From Progne subis subis (Eukaryota > Chordata > Aves > Passeriformes > Hirundinidae): a stretch of DNA of 64,000 nucleotides. Under the pieces are notes generated by a model. That model worked only from the letters and a program-made list of their open reading frames with translations, was not told the DNA's origin and ran no database searches. The DNA lies in assembly GCA_022316685.1 (NCBI GenBank), contig JAKJHU010000024.1, forward strand, positions 4,596,501-4,660,500, in the 5' to 3' direction. This document shows, one piece after another, positions 51,293 through 64,000 of the stretch. Within the stretch, counting starts at the first letter, position 1. Every line of letters starts with the position of its first letter. The position numbers and the translations under genes were made by a program.

Positions 51293-53391
51293 AAGGGATC
51301 TGAAAGGATTAGACATGCTTAGAAACATTTCTAAAATGTTAATTTCCTGGGTTTGGTTCCTCTAATTTTTCACTGTACCACTACGAGGTATGTACCACTA
51401 TTTGAGGGGGAAAATTCAACAGATTTAAACAGCTCCTCAGCCTTTCCCTCATTCCTTTTTCTCTATCCCATCATTATGGTTAAGGCATCCTCAAGAACCA
51501 CATGCTAGGAAGATGAACATCTTTGGTCAAAACTGAAAAAATGTCCTGAATCATACTTAGTTACTAAAGTATCATAGTTATCACATTAAGACAGGAAAAC
51601 TTGATTTCCTTGGGAAGAAGTTCAGGTTCTTCTATTAATCCCAAGAGGGTGAAAAGTGAGATGTAATCCCTACCAACAAAGACAGGAACATTTAGAAAGT
51701 CACCTGCAGATACACACTAGGGGCTGCTCCCAGTGTGAAGAATGTGACTTCAGTCTGGCCTTGATGTACAGACTTACTTTCTCTGGAAATAGAGACCATG
51801 GACAGGTAGGGATCAAGTGCTCTGGATTGAATTAGCTCTTGGATTGCCATAGAGAGTGCAGGGCCTCAGAGCCAAGCAGTGGTATCTCCTGCTGAACCAC
51901 CACCACTGCCAAGCTTTTGGTAAATACTAAAGCAGAGTAGATTTGGAACACAGAGCAGAGCTTCCACTGATGGAAGCTGGGAGTGCAGCAATGGCCAGAA
52001 GGGAAGATACAGCCTTTGCTGAACAAAAGCATGTAGTAATTGTTGAAATAAAAGTAGTTAGTAAGTTACAGGAAAACTCGTCTAAATATGTGATAGATTT
52101 CCCAGTGAAAAAGCCCTGTCCAATCTATACATCTTTCCTGCTGTACTTGTGTTTTTTCAAAACAATTAATTTGTCTTTGTCCTAAATGTTTACAGATACA
52201 GAGGATATTTTGTAAGATTTCAGATCACTTCCCATCCAACATAAGCTTTATTTCCTAAAATATGCACAACCAGAGAAACAGGTGGTTTAGGAAACAAATC
52301 AGAGCCAGTGCAATTACAGCAAGACTTGACTTGCCTTCCGAAGAGCCTTGATGTCTGCAAAACAGATTCTAATTTAAATCCCAGTGGGAAACTTAAGAAT
52401 TAGAATGCTTATCATTACCATAGTGTTCTGTGTGTTATTTCATTTGGATTTCGGCGCACAGCATTAGAGTATAACTGGGTGAAAGACTATAAATATATTA
52501 CCACCGTGCCTATCTTTATTGTACTTTCTGCAGATTCTTGCACATCTCTAACTTCACCCATGTAAATACACTGAAATCAAAGGGACCATTAAGGTGATAA
52601 AAGTTAAGCAAATGCTAATATGATTTACAAAATTTGAGCCCTAAAAAGCAAGTGGTTTCAAATAGGAAGGAGTAAACACAGTCATCTCTGATTTCTATCT
52701 CCTCTGGTTTCTTCATATTTTCTTTACTTTCACAGTCTCCTTTTTATAGCAGCACCCAGCTCTACAGCCTTTTGCCTCTTTTTCTTTTTACAAACCTATT
52801 AATTAAAAAAGTGGTTAACTTAATATTACACGTAGGGAATCACAGTTGGGCGTGTTTAATTTCTATAACTGCCAAAACAGCTGCTATGCATGGTGTGTAT
52901 GTCTGAGCAGTCATATCTTCATTTAACAAAGAATACACAGGCCTGTGCAAGACAGCTATTCATCACCTTGATGAATGACTGCCAAAGGCAGTGAAGTACT
53001 TTGTGGCCTCTCATTGTCCAGCACCCACAACCTGCCTCATCAGCAGTCTGTAGTCAGTGCTAACACCAGCTATCAAGCTGGGCAGGATGGACATGTCATC
53101 CTTCCCCTGTACCATCCCCAGCCCCAGACAGTGCCCCCTCACCATCAATACCAAGCCATTTTTAAGTAAACTTTTCTCCAACTCGATGACTCTGCCATCT
53201 GAACCTTAACAAAAACCCTGCTCTAATCACTTATCCACATTTTAGTACTACTTCCCCACCTCAATGTAAAAGGCTGTTTTCAAGTGGCACATGCCAGCTT
53301 CAGGTCTTAGACTAGTGTTTATAGCCTCTTCCTGAATCCACATCTTATTCTAGCTCATTTGTATTTGCAGTTCGTGTGTTATGATTTATAG

Positions 53392-53427
53392 ATATATATA
53401 ATGGTAATGTATAAACATTATATATAT
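53392..53427. repeat. Perfect 12-bp inverted repeat
   Basis: atatatataatg at 53392-53403 pairs perfectly with cattatatatat at 53416-53427 across a 12-base loop. It probably arose from slippage in AT-rich DNA; the stem is too AT-rich and short for a miRNA hairpin. Confidence 0.8.
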
Positions 53428-54943
53428 ATTGCATTAATTTATACCAGCACTTCCTTACTTCACTTCATCTGTCAGTACCATGAATTAAAATATGCATCTC
53501 AGCATTTTAATCTCTGCTGACGCAGCTTCAACCTTTCAACTAGAATCAGAACATTTTCATCCACCCCTAAAAGCAGTGTAGAAAAATTCATAAACTAATC
53601 TGAATTATTTTCTAACTTGAACTGTGTTTTATTATGGGAGATGGGAAAAATTAAACGCTCTCTTACTTTCATTAGAAAGACAGCATCCTACAGAGCACTG
53701 ACACCCTGCTCTGCCACTTCCAAAAAGAACACCATTTCAACCTGCTCTGTTCTGCTGCTTCTCTAGAAATCAAATCAAATTATGTCAGTCAGAGAGGGAG
53801 CATATGCTGTGACAGCACATCTGAAAATAGTGCGCACATTGGTCAGCACTGAAAAGAGTGAGAGCTAAAATGCAGTAGATGTGCTTTACTGCAAAAACTC
53901 CTTTGAAGGCATTTGGCAAGGAACAAGTCTGAAAGCCTTTCCTTGACATCCTGGAAGAGTCTTACAACTGCATCAGCAGGCATACTGCTCCTGGAGTGTG
54001 CAGTCACAGGCTGGACTGGCTTTTGGAACTGTTCAATACCTTATAATAGCTCTCAGTGCAAGTGCCTATGTTTAGTAGTGGGAGTCAGGCCTGGAAACAC
54101 AGAGGAAGAATTTTCTTCCCAGTAATGGCCCTTCCCAGTACCCTTAGGGTATAGATGACCACACTGATATGTACCTGGCACCATTTCTCAGTTTGAGGGT
54201 GATCTCTCCTGTTCCCACACCAAACTCTAATTCTCTATATATTTGAAGAAGGACAGGCTCAGCCTCTAATAACAAACACATGACTAAAAATTATGTGGGG
54301 GCTTTATGGTTCAAGTCTAATATAAAAACATCCTATATTTGGACTTACTTTACAGAATAGGCAAGAATCTTACATATATGCATAACCACATGGACACTGG
54401 TGAAGTTTTTCTATGTCATCTTAGAATCTGCCACTTTGGATGACCATAATATTTAGCATTTTTTAAAATTATGACTATACACTTTCATCCAGTGTATAAT
54501 CTAATTATCATATCTGGCATGAAAATATCTAGGTAGCTGCAGAATAAGCAAAGCATAATGTGAAACCTGAATTAAAGTAAAACTCTCTTGTGGAGTAACA
54601 CATGTATTTTCTTTTTAATATGATGGAGAAAATAATGGGGTTGACATGATGGTGTTTTAAAATCAGAAACATCAACACTGCATTATAAATTATTCCATCT
54701 CTCTTTGTACTTTATATTCATGTAGTCTTAAGTGCTTGTGATTTCCCATCTCCAGGCATCCTAAGTGTGCTTGAGAACCAGAATAAATGCAAAATCAGAA
54801 GCCTTCTTAACCTTAAGACGAAGGAAATTCCATTAAATTCCTCATGACATTCTCTATTGTAATTTCAGCACATTCATGATAAGAATATGGAACTGCCTGT
54901 TTTCAATGACTTTTCAACCTGCTATCTGCTGGCTTGCCTATCT

Positions 54944-54981
54944 CTTTAATAGTTTTGGATAGCTTTTAATAGCTTTGGATT
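54944..54981. repeat. Small tandem duplication, about 19-bp unit
   Basis: ctttaatagttttggatag is followed at once by cttttaatagctttggatt, a local duplication with two to three differences. Confidence 0.75.
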
Positions 54982-56587
54982 TCAGAGGATAATACTGATA
55001 GTTTCTGAAATGAAACTATCACAGTTTTTAAAAGATATCCTCAGACATCAATTTTAAATATGAAGTAGAACTATCTGTGTTTAGCTTAAAATTGATTTAT
55101 GGGGTCAGATTTAATGTGCTAATTTATCACATTACAGTGATTTTATAAGCTGAGACTCTTCTTTTTAGAACACTTGGTTTCTATTTCCTCATGAAAATAT
55201 TCTGTCTTTCAGTTATCTGGAATGTGAACACTACGTGATGGTAAATTACACACCACAAGTTTCCAGATACCATCACACTCCTCACCTTCTGATACAGAAA
55301 GCTCTCTTACAATGGAATTAACAGAAATATATGTTAACAATACGGCAGGAACTTGGTTTTACAGGATTATGCTGAGCACGACAATAAATCAGAGGATCCC
55401 AAGTATTTTGAATATGGATTTCACACTCAACAAGATAACCAAATAATTTTCAAAAAAGGAATTCTACTGTTTATTATTTAGAGTAAATGTCTTAAAGCAC
55501 TTACTTGATTTCGGGTCACAAAATCCTAATAAAAATCAGTACGGTGTAACATTATTTAATTGGTTCATTTCCAAGGTAATTATGAACTAAGGGATACAGA
55601 CGAGCATCCAGTGAGATCTCCTAAATACCTAACTGACCCTGTTTTCTACCTGTAAATATCTGCTCTCCATACTGGAACAGAAAAGGAGGGAAAAGAGTAG
55701 TAAGTCAGTTTTATCTCAAAAATTTCACCTTACCTCAGCATATTTAAATTGGCTAAAATAAAAGCTAAAACAATGTGAAAATGCAGCAATATGTGATGTT
55801 AAAAGAGAAAAGTAAATTAATGCCTGCAATGAATTCCATATGATCTAGATGTGTGCAAGGGATCAGGATAGATGACATGATACTGATATCATATTGCATC
55901 CCATACAACACAGTCTAAGAAGCCAGCACAGGTATTAGTCCTTTGAACTTATTGCTAACACAATTTTTTTTTAGGGCAAAGTAAATATAGCTCTTGAAGA
56001 CACAGAACTGTAACAGCAGAAAGTTATGCAACTAACACTCAAATTGTACACTGAAGAATTATAGTTTAAAATTTAAAATAACTTACTCAACCCATTTAGA
56101 CTATGCTCCGCCATGTGCATAAGCCCAGAGCATCTAACAGGTATTTTTGATTTAAAAATGCTGTCTCTAACCATTTGACACTGATATTTCATAAGGCTTC
56201 TTGGCTGCCAGAAATCACATCCATCTGTTATGCTGGCAGAGTGCTCAATCACAAGGTGTGCTGGATCTCTGCATTTCAGGCACCATTGCCAGAGAAATAC
56301 GAACCCCTTTGAACTGTGTGCAAATGCATTCAGCAAGTACCAGCTAGAGGCTTTTTGGATGGGGCAACAAACTTTGAGCAGAAAATAAAGAACAGAGGAA
56401 AGAAAGTAATAGATCTAAAGAATGTAATATCTCTAACAGCAGTCTTACCTTAGCTTGAAGAAGTGAGAAAACATTGAAAAGAGTCATTACCAACCAACAG
56501 CTATTATGCTAAGTGATACTTCCCAAGAGACACATATGGGAAGCAATAGCACTATCTTCTATTTCTTCCACAGAGCAAAAGGCCACA

Positions 56588-56745
56588 TACATATAAACAC
56601 ACATGCATTTACTAAACATATACATAACATAAATATATAACACAAACATATACATATGTATAGCAAATAAAAATATTATACACACAGAACAAAGATGTGC
56701 CTGTTATACGTATGTGGATATGCATATGTATATACATAATTTTTA
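56588..56745. repeat. Degenerate CATA/ATA-rich low-complexity sequence
   Basis: Repeated catata, atacata and tatgtata strings without a fixed period; an eroded microsatellite region. Confidence 0.6.
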
Positions 56746-59700
56746 CTGACAAGCTCGCTGTGGTTCATTATAATTACTAAGGAGCAAAATCTACTTTGCT
56801 GTGAAGTCTTTTTGTTTTTCCCTGGGGGAGGAGGTAGTCATTCAATTCTTCTGCATAGCAAACACATTTTCCTGCACAGTTACAAGGGTAGAAAAGCCAC
56901 ACAAAAGAGTGTGGCTAATCCATTAAGACAAGTTCTTTATGTTCTAGAAAACCACTGCAGCTCCAACCTTGCTTCCTTTTGAAGGAGAATTAGGAAAATG
57001 TCTTCACTTGGCCAGCAGTTTTTCCAGCCATCATTTTCTTGTTACTGACCAGTATATTGGTTCAGAAAGATTTAAGCATGGAAATCTCACTGGAATTTGT
57101 GGGGTTTTTCTCAGCAACTATCAAGATATCCTTTAAAATAATTTCTCAGCTATAAAATGGGGTATCTGCATGCCAAATAATTTTCAGATTATTTCAATTT
57201 ACTCCACTAAACAAACTCAGCTATGTCACTCCTCGAGGCTTCAGTAAAACATTCTAAGAGACAATTCTGAAAAAAAGGTTCCTAAATTTTAGTTTCCTTT
57301 TTATTTATTCCTCTGCACAGTCAGCCCCCAAAAAAGACTAAATTTACAGGAACAAAGCTCAGTATTTTCACAATCATTTATAGATACTTGGGTTTGCTTT
57401 CTAGAGGAGTGGTGACTGGACACATCAGGAGAGCAAAGGAGCAGTGTTAGAAGCCCAGCACTCAGCTCAGGAAATGTTTTGCATTACCAGCTGTCACCAA
57501 GGGCTCAGCCCTGCGGGAAGAATCCTGCTCTGCCTGCTGCAATTCTCTCTCAGCTGTTTGGCCAGGGGCTGCACCAAGGAGCATCCTCATGCCAGCAACG
57601 TTACAGTCTTCAGCAAGAACTGATCCAATTTGGCAAAAATGGGCTTTATCTCTTTGCTGACTGTGACCAGAACAGATGAAAACAGTGAGGTCCCTACAAG
57701 TCAATGCCTAAAGTGCCACTCCACAGTACTTAACTGCAACTACAGCATCAATGTAATGTTCAGATACAAGCTTGTCATGGATTAGGAGATTTTTTAGCAA
57801 TCAAAAGTGCTTCATGGTATCAGCTACAGAAACTGTTGGAGGAAACTACAATGTATAGTATTAGATGTCAAAATGACAGGAAAATGTGAGAATATTGATC
57901 AAACCAGAAGAAAAATAAAAGTCTGCAGTATAACAAAATACTTTAGCTAAAGTAGTGAAACAGTAATAAATATTTCATTTTTAGTACTATTTTTGTAAGA
58001 GCAACTCCTTGAGGTTTCAACCAATTACTGATACTTTGTCATTTCTACTTATTTGAGGTATGTGCCACAGAATCTTCACTCAAGAAGCCCAGAGTATGAA
58101 AGCTTCAGTTTACTCACCAGAGAACAGTTCTTCATCGATAATTCTGCTGGTTTGTTGATCGCTGTCTTTGTGAACTTCAAATTATATGGGTCTCCTCTTA
58201 GTCTGGAGGAAGACAAAACAATTCACCTCTTGTAAATATATTCCTGATTTTTGAACACCAAAATATGTATGCAGCCTGCAATTGCTCTAAGAAACAATAC
58301 AGTATATCAAAATTAAATTCAGAACATGACTCCATCACTTTGACTACTGGAGCAATGTTTTCCAACAACAAGATTGTTTTACAAATATTGTACATTAATG
58401 CCAATGTGAAATGTCAGTGTGTGGCTAAACAGTAAGACTCTGCATCTGAGAAAAAATTAACTGGTTTTCTGCAGTGTGATAGTGAGAAATGAGGATTGAT
58501 AGTAACTGAGAGACATCCAATTTCCTCAGACTTTCGACCTTCCACCTGTCACATGCAGGGACACTGAGTTCTTTTTCCTTTTTGTGTTTTATCTTCTGAA
58601 ATATTGCTCTTCTTCCCTAATTATAAAAGACTAGTTTACCACAAACATTTAAATAAATTTCAAGTTCAAGTTCAATTCACTTATCAGATACCTGTAATAC
58701 TGTAAAATTGTAAATATTAGACAAATGAATAAAATAATACAATTTCTAAACTGCAAAAATATTGGGTTTTTTAAATTTTAATCTGCTTTCACCTGTGGGA
58801 TATGAGCCTATATCTGAATCACAGATTGGCAGCTATATACATAGAATTTGATGTGGAAAAACTGATGGAGTTGTACAAGTCCCAGTTTCAGTTTTAAGGG
58901 TGATAATGCTTTTGGCTTCAGATCTTAAAATACTGTACTGTAAATATTATAGGACAGGTGAAAATTATCATAACCTGCACTAGTATATTTTCAAGGCTTT
59001 CATGACAGAAATGGGAAAGATACTAGCCTTCTAAGTCAGTCAGGGCTGTTACACCCCACAATTAATTATACAAACACTTAATTGAGAAGTAAAAATCTCT
59101 CTTCTTCCCAATTTCCACTTTTTCCTTCCAGTAGATCTTTCAAAAGTTACCTGTAGCATTATCAAGCACATGAAATTATACCCATCTCTAGTGATATTTC
59201 TGGAACTCATATAGTTCTGGTTCTGAGAGAAGACCATAATTTCATATTGAAAAAAATCAATCAGGGAACTATTTCCTGCTATTCCTGCTATACCCCAGGC
59301 AAATTACATTCTTTGCAAAAGTAACTCATAGAATAATTTTCCCAGAAAGCAATCAATAAAAGCTCCCCTCATGCCCTTCCATCTCTTCCTGCTTTCCTGA
59401 TAAATAAAGCCACTAGCTGTGCTGGCATGTTTGATAGATGATTTAAGTGAATTTTTCTGAACATATTCCCTCTCTCTTAATCATATAAGTTACAAAACTA
59501 TTATTCTGTAGACCCTATATATCATTGAAGTAGGTTCGACCTTTCAGTAATCCTGGAAACACAGCAACTGACTTAATCCTAAATGAAAGCAAACCAGCCC
59601 AGCTGGAAACCTAAAAATGTATGACAGTCACACTGAAAGTTCAGAAAGAGAAAAGAATTTTCAACAAATTTAAACAGTATTTTCTCTAAATGAATAATAA

Positions 59701-60498
59701 GAATTGCATTATTGCTGCACAATAAATACAAATGCAACAAATCCTCTTCCAGTTTTAGGAGATTACATACATTTTTCTTACTTTGTTTACTAAATGTAGT
59801 ATGTATATTTAAAATATTCTACATTCATATTAAATTACAAACTCATCAATTTTTTTAAAATAAGGCATAGATACATGTACAATAATTTCCTTAGCAGTAT
59901 GTCAAATTATATAATTGATCTATTTCTAATCCTAAGTAGTGATAAAGTCTTGCAATGGCAAGTAGTATTTTATCACTGGTTAATGTACATTTTTGTTATA
60001 AAGAAAGAATGTATTTAAACTTTTCCTACTCCTTAGCATAAAATTGTAGTGATCTTAATTTAACTTAGAAGTAAAACAAGAGCTAATTCGACTACAAGAA
60101 AAGCTAGTCTAGTTATGTAAACATCGGGATGAAACTTCACCTCAAATGAAACACTTGAAATGAAAATCAGCCCCTTAAACTTTCTTTTTTACTGGGCCTG
60201 GGAAGCAATACAGTAGCAGCTCATCCACTTCAATCACTTGTGATTTCCAGAGCTTTTTTTTCCAGAGGTATGTTTAAGTGATATACCTAAATGTATTTTA
60301 TGCCAAACAGTCCAAGTATTAACAGAACTGACTCTGGGTCTTATACCTAAGAACAATTACAGAAATCATTTCATCTGTCATGTGAAGAACCCAGAATAAA
60401 ATGAGCTGTCACAAAGCATTGAGTCATGTCACCATACACGTGCATACACACACATTTCATACACAAAATATTTCAGCTGTTCCCTTTCCCTCTTCCAG

Positions 60499-60623
60499 GG
60501 ACACTGTCTAAGGTGGCAGCTTTCCTTGGGGAATATGCTATCATTAGATTTCCCATTTGGGCCTTTTCCATGGAGAGAGATTTTTCCTGTACCAGATTAA
60601 ATCATGCTAATTTCAAACTGGAG
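60499..60623 (+). other. Weak candidate exon
   Basis: A strong acceptor, tccctttccctcttccag, ends at 60498. A donor-like CTGGAG|GTAGTC follows 60623. The 125 bases between stay open in one frame (TLSKVAAFLGEYAIIRFPIW then AFSMERDF and onward). The donor is mediocre, CpG is not raised and I do not recognise the peptide. It may be chance. Confidence 0.15.
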
Positions 60624-62186
60624 GTAGTCACATCAAATTGATTTTTAGAAGCTGAAGAGAGGAAAAAGATGCTTGGTAGATGGTGTGAGAGGAAACAGCA
60701 ATGTAATACACATTCTCAAATTTGTCCTTGCATACTCTGTATTTCAGAAGCCCTTGAGATTTGCATTGCTCTATTTACCTCATTTAAGGGTTCAGCTCTA
60801 GTAATTCCCACTCTCATATTCACTGTCAGAGCATCACTGGTAGCGCTGGATTTCTGTGTTGTAAGCAGGTCTATGGCTCCTTTTTGAACTTATGCAGTAA
60901 TTTCTTTAAACAGAACAAAGCCTGTTCCAGCAAAAAAACCCCATAAATATTAGAAATAATAAAATATCTCTGACAATAGGAATAATCATCTTAAGAGTTC
61001 CACTGCACTTATGGGAAAATGGAAAGGTCATCAGATGTTAGAAGACTGTCTAAACAAAGACTTGGGAATCTCACCCAGGAAAATAAAGAATTGTGTTTAG
61101 AAGCGTCAGATTCTGAGGTAAGAAGCTGTCAGGGATGCTGCCATTACTGGGAAGACACAGAGTGAGCTTCTCCTTGTCATGGATAGATGACTGTACATTC
61201 CTAGGAAAGCAAGTGAAGGGGGGAAGCAAGAGAAAAGGGGTTCTCTCTAAAAGTCTGTGAGACTTTTAGATTTTGCTGTTTCAGACAATAGGCTTTACTC
61301 ATATAAAACATGAAGAAAAATCAGTCTTATTAAAGCATTTCTGAACAATCTAAAATTACTGTCTCTTAACTGAGCTTATACGAACATATGCATCGTGCAT
61401 TTGTGCGTTGATATGCATAAAGATTATATCTTAGATCTCATCTTGCAGATTGAAAAGCTACCATGCAAAACATATTCTTCAGAAAACTTCCGCCTGGTTG
61501 TTATTGCTATTATGTAACCATCCATTGCTGTGTAGCTGCTGCAGTTTTAGGTGAGCTAAAAAGTTAAAAAAACACCTTTTTAATTTTTCAGGAGAATATA
61601 TCTAGCAACTTATTTTTTTCCTTTGCTTTCAGTAACATTTAAAATTCAAACAGGAAAACTGACAAATTAATTTTAAAAGTGTTTAAAATTAATCTCCTGC
61701 CTACTAAAGCACGTAATATACTACATTCCACATAACATGGTATCCAAGATGGATAAAAGCTATTTCTCAAGCATCCAAACATATTTAACTATTAACCACT
61801 CCAAAAAACACCCAATAAAATCTTTTTCAATTTTTTGAAAAGCTATTCCTCCCTTGGGGAAAGCTGGAAAACTTCTATTACCTATTACCATTGACAAACA
61901 GGCCTGGCTTTAGAGTTGGGATCATAAACTTTATCAACTTTTCCTGTTATTTGAACATCCCTAAAGCCATGAAAAGGCTTCACAAACTCTACTAACTCCA
62001 CTACATTACACAGAGAGGTGGAAAATTCCAGCATAATGGAATTATGTTGGTGGGAAGGGAGAGTAAGGTATTGATATTCAGAACAAATACAACAGCAATA
62101 CTGATTAACATGTCAGGATATATAATTGGTCCCAGCAAATAAATATTTGAGGAATTTCTGGAATTTCCAAGTACACCAGCAAAAGA

Positions 62187-62260
62187 AAGATAGATAATAG
62201 ATAGATAGATAGATACATACATACATACGTACGTACGTACGTACGTACAAACATACATAG
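62187..62260. repeat. Compound GATA/CATA/CGTA microsatellite
   Basis: GATA units (to about 62213) pass into CATA units, then five CGTA units (about 62227-62248), then CATA-like units. Each step is a single-base change of the unit. The minus-strand frame that reads YVCTYVRTYVCMYV through it is an artefact. Confidence 0.95.
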
Positions 62261-64000
62261 ACACACTTCTGCAGTGTTTATTCAAGTATATTTCAAGCCT
62301 GAAAATAATTTTCAGGTATGAAGAGCACTTATAAACAACTGGTTGACTAAAGATTTCACTTGAATTCCCCAGGTAAATTTAATCTCATCTAACATCAGGC
62401 ATCAAGCAATCTGGCTGTTCTGAAGGCTCCCATCACAAGCAGTGGTGAGAGCTCCCTCTGGGCAATGACACATTCTGGTTGGGACTGGCACCTCACAGGG
62501 GTGCAGGAGCACCTGGAGTAACTTAAAACCTCAGAGGTTGTCCTGAGCACTTAGTTCTGACTAGACACCCTGCCGGTAGGAAGAGTAAACTAAATGATAA
62601 ATTCTTACTTAAAATTAATGTAAAATCCTGGGTTAATGTGCTAAAAGGAGACTTTAAATTCCCTCCTCTTGCATTGCTTGCTATTTCAGACTGGTACAGG
62701 AGAACAAAAATATTTGAGAATTTTTGTACTTTTATCTCATGGCTCCATAACATTTTCTTCTGTCATGGAAGTGATATAGGAAACCCATGTGAAGGGAGCA
62801 GCAAGGGAAAAAGTGAGTGTCCCTAAGCAGAAAAGCAATAAGACATTTCAATGTAGAATACTCAAGAATTTAAGCACTGTACAGCTTCCCCCATGTATCT
62901 CTCTCTTATCAGTATATATAGTTAGTTTTCCTACACTGTGTGATGATGAATATCATGAGACATCAAAGTATCACTTTTACTCTGGAATGATAACAATTCA
63001 GAAAACAGATTGCAAATTTCACTATAAATCAAAACATTTCAAAATGTTCTCCAGATTCCTCATCCAACAGTGAACAGCAATCAACTTCTGTAGGTGTTCA
63101 TTGCCACCAATTTAAAGAATTCAGCATCCCTGACATTGAAAATGGCTGAAGATACTGACTTCTGTAAAACTCCAGCAGAATGATGCCACAGCAACTCCAT
63201 TTAAAAATACCTGAAAGAAATAGCAGCTCCTGTCCTGTATCTATGCCTCATATATTTAATAGGAAGGACAAAACTTTAATTTTCATTATCAGATTCCAGA
63301 AGAATAGAAATAAATTAAAAATTACTAAAATTCCTTTTAGTCATTTTGATATAAACACAGAAATTTAATTACCAGAAATGCATTACCAAAGGAAATACCA
63401 AAGTAGCTTCAGTTAATTGAGGTATGAACACTGATAAACAACTTAAAAAAAGGAAAAAAAAAAAAAAAACCAACAAACTTTATTGTAATTTATTCTTCAT
63501 ATGAAAGCTGTGACAATCACTGACATCTGAGCTTCATGCAAGTGTCAGCTAAGGATCTTTCTACTGATCTGCTAGGCTGAACACAGGTTTCAGTGTTTAT
63601 TTTCAATAACTTAGTTCTGTGATAAGAGCTATTACACATACAGGTATTATTCCTGTTATCATTTTTATTGTATTTAATACCACCTGCATCTACATTTTCA
63701 CTTTCTCACATGCAACACACTGAATTTTTTGCAATACATACACTCACTAAATTGCAATAAAACAGTTGCCATTTTACCGAGTCCTAATATATTTGTATTC
63801 AATAGAAACAGCAAGTCCACACCACAGTGATGTTAATATAACTGGGCACTAATCAGGACATGACATTTTGAAAAACCACTGTATTTTTAAATTGCATTCA
63901 TGCAAAGAAAAGTCAACTAACCCACCTCCCTGCTTTATTGGCTGTTTTAATCCACAGACCTGTCACAGAGAGAACTCAACTGCCAGAAACACTCAGTGTT
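62261..64000. other. Unique AT-rich non-coding sequence
   Basis: No gene or known repeat recognised apart from the A-rich run at 63444-63469. Confidence 0.55.
63444..63469. repeat. A-rich run
   Basis: Seven adenines, GG, then seventeen adenines. Confidence 0.9.

Larger units (their letters stand above)
50128..62186. other. Unique AT-rich non-coding sequence
   Basis: No gene recognised. The stretch contains two small tandem duplications (51232-51292 and 54944-54981), a 12-bp hairpin (53392-53427), a degenerate CATA/ATA-rich stretch (56588-56745) and a weak candidate exon (60499-60623). Open frames are short throughout. Confidence 0.5.

Noticed and set aside
53392..53427. Hairpin considered as a microRNA precursor
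   Set aside because: The stem is only 12 bp, almost wholly A/T, and arises from dinucleotide repeats.
62001..62285. Minus-strand 94-codon frame with Tyr-Val-Cys repeats
   Set aside because: Translation of the GATA/CATA/CGTA microsatellite.
1..64000. Search for CRISPR arrays, tRNA or rRNA genes, operons or phage-like modules
   Set aside because: No regularly spaced repeats, cloverleaf-like genes, ribosome-binding-site-led gene runs or mobile prokaryotic genes were seen; the CR1 fragments and LTR show that this is avian nuclear DNA.

Overview
The window looks like AT-rich, gene-poor nuclear DNA from a bird, most likely a passerine. Three truncated CR1 LINE 3' ends carry the avian 'gatgatc...tccaac...' block with the usual ATTCTATG-type tail. 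One roughly 960-bp LTR near 38.7-39.7 kb resembles, from memory, a family that is common in songbird genomes. CpG is scarce except in a few small clusters. No bacterial, organellar or intact viral gene organisation is visible. No tRNA, rRNA or CRISPR array was seen.

I recognise no known protein-coding gene. Most open frames are short and overlap one another on both strands. The two longest (153 and 158 codons) are about what chance allows in 64 kb of six-frame AT-rich sequence. The window is therefore best read as intergenic desert or the inside of a very long intron.

Layout. 1-13.2 kb: unique AT-rich sequence, a few A-rich simple repeats and one RFX-type X-box motif. 13.2 kb: CR1 3' end (+). 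14.97-15.19 kb: weak candidate first coding exon. 16.4-16.6 kb: possible old short LTR. 19.06-19.2 kb: CR1 3' end (-). 20.59-20.71 kb: a CpG-rich 118-bp block between a strong splice acceptor and a donor, the best exon candidate on the + strand. 25.3-26.3 kb: a CpG-enriched patch, an AAG|GTGAGT donor and an ORF starting with a signal-peptide-like segment, all consistent with the minus strand. 29.6-30.7 kb: homeodomain-motif-rich DNA that may be a conserved enhancer. 32.6 kb: CR1 3' end (+). 34.1 kb: long (AT)n with (TTTTG)n. 35.8-36.6 kb: G/T-rich tract and an A-rich tract. 38.7-39.7 kb: solo LTR. 39.7-64 kb: unique AT-rich sequence with simple repeats, small local duplications, a 12-bp perfect hairpin and a compound GATA/CATA/CGTA microsatellite.

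No genes can be shown to work together here. The most useful leads are the two exon candidates (20.6 kb plus strand, 25.5-26.3 kb minus strand). Both rest on splice signals, CpG content and reading frame only, and need transcript or cross-species evidence.
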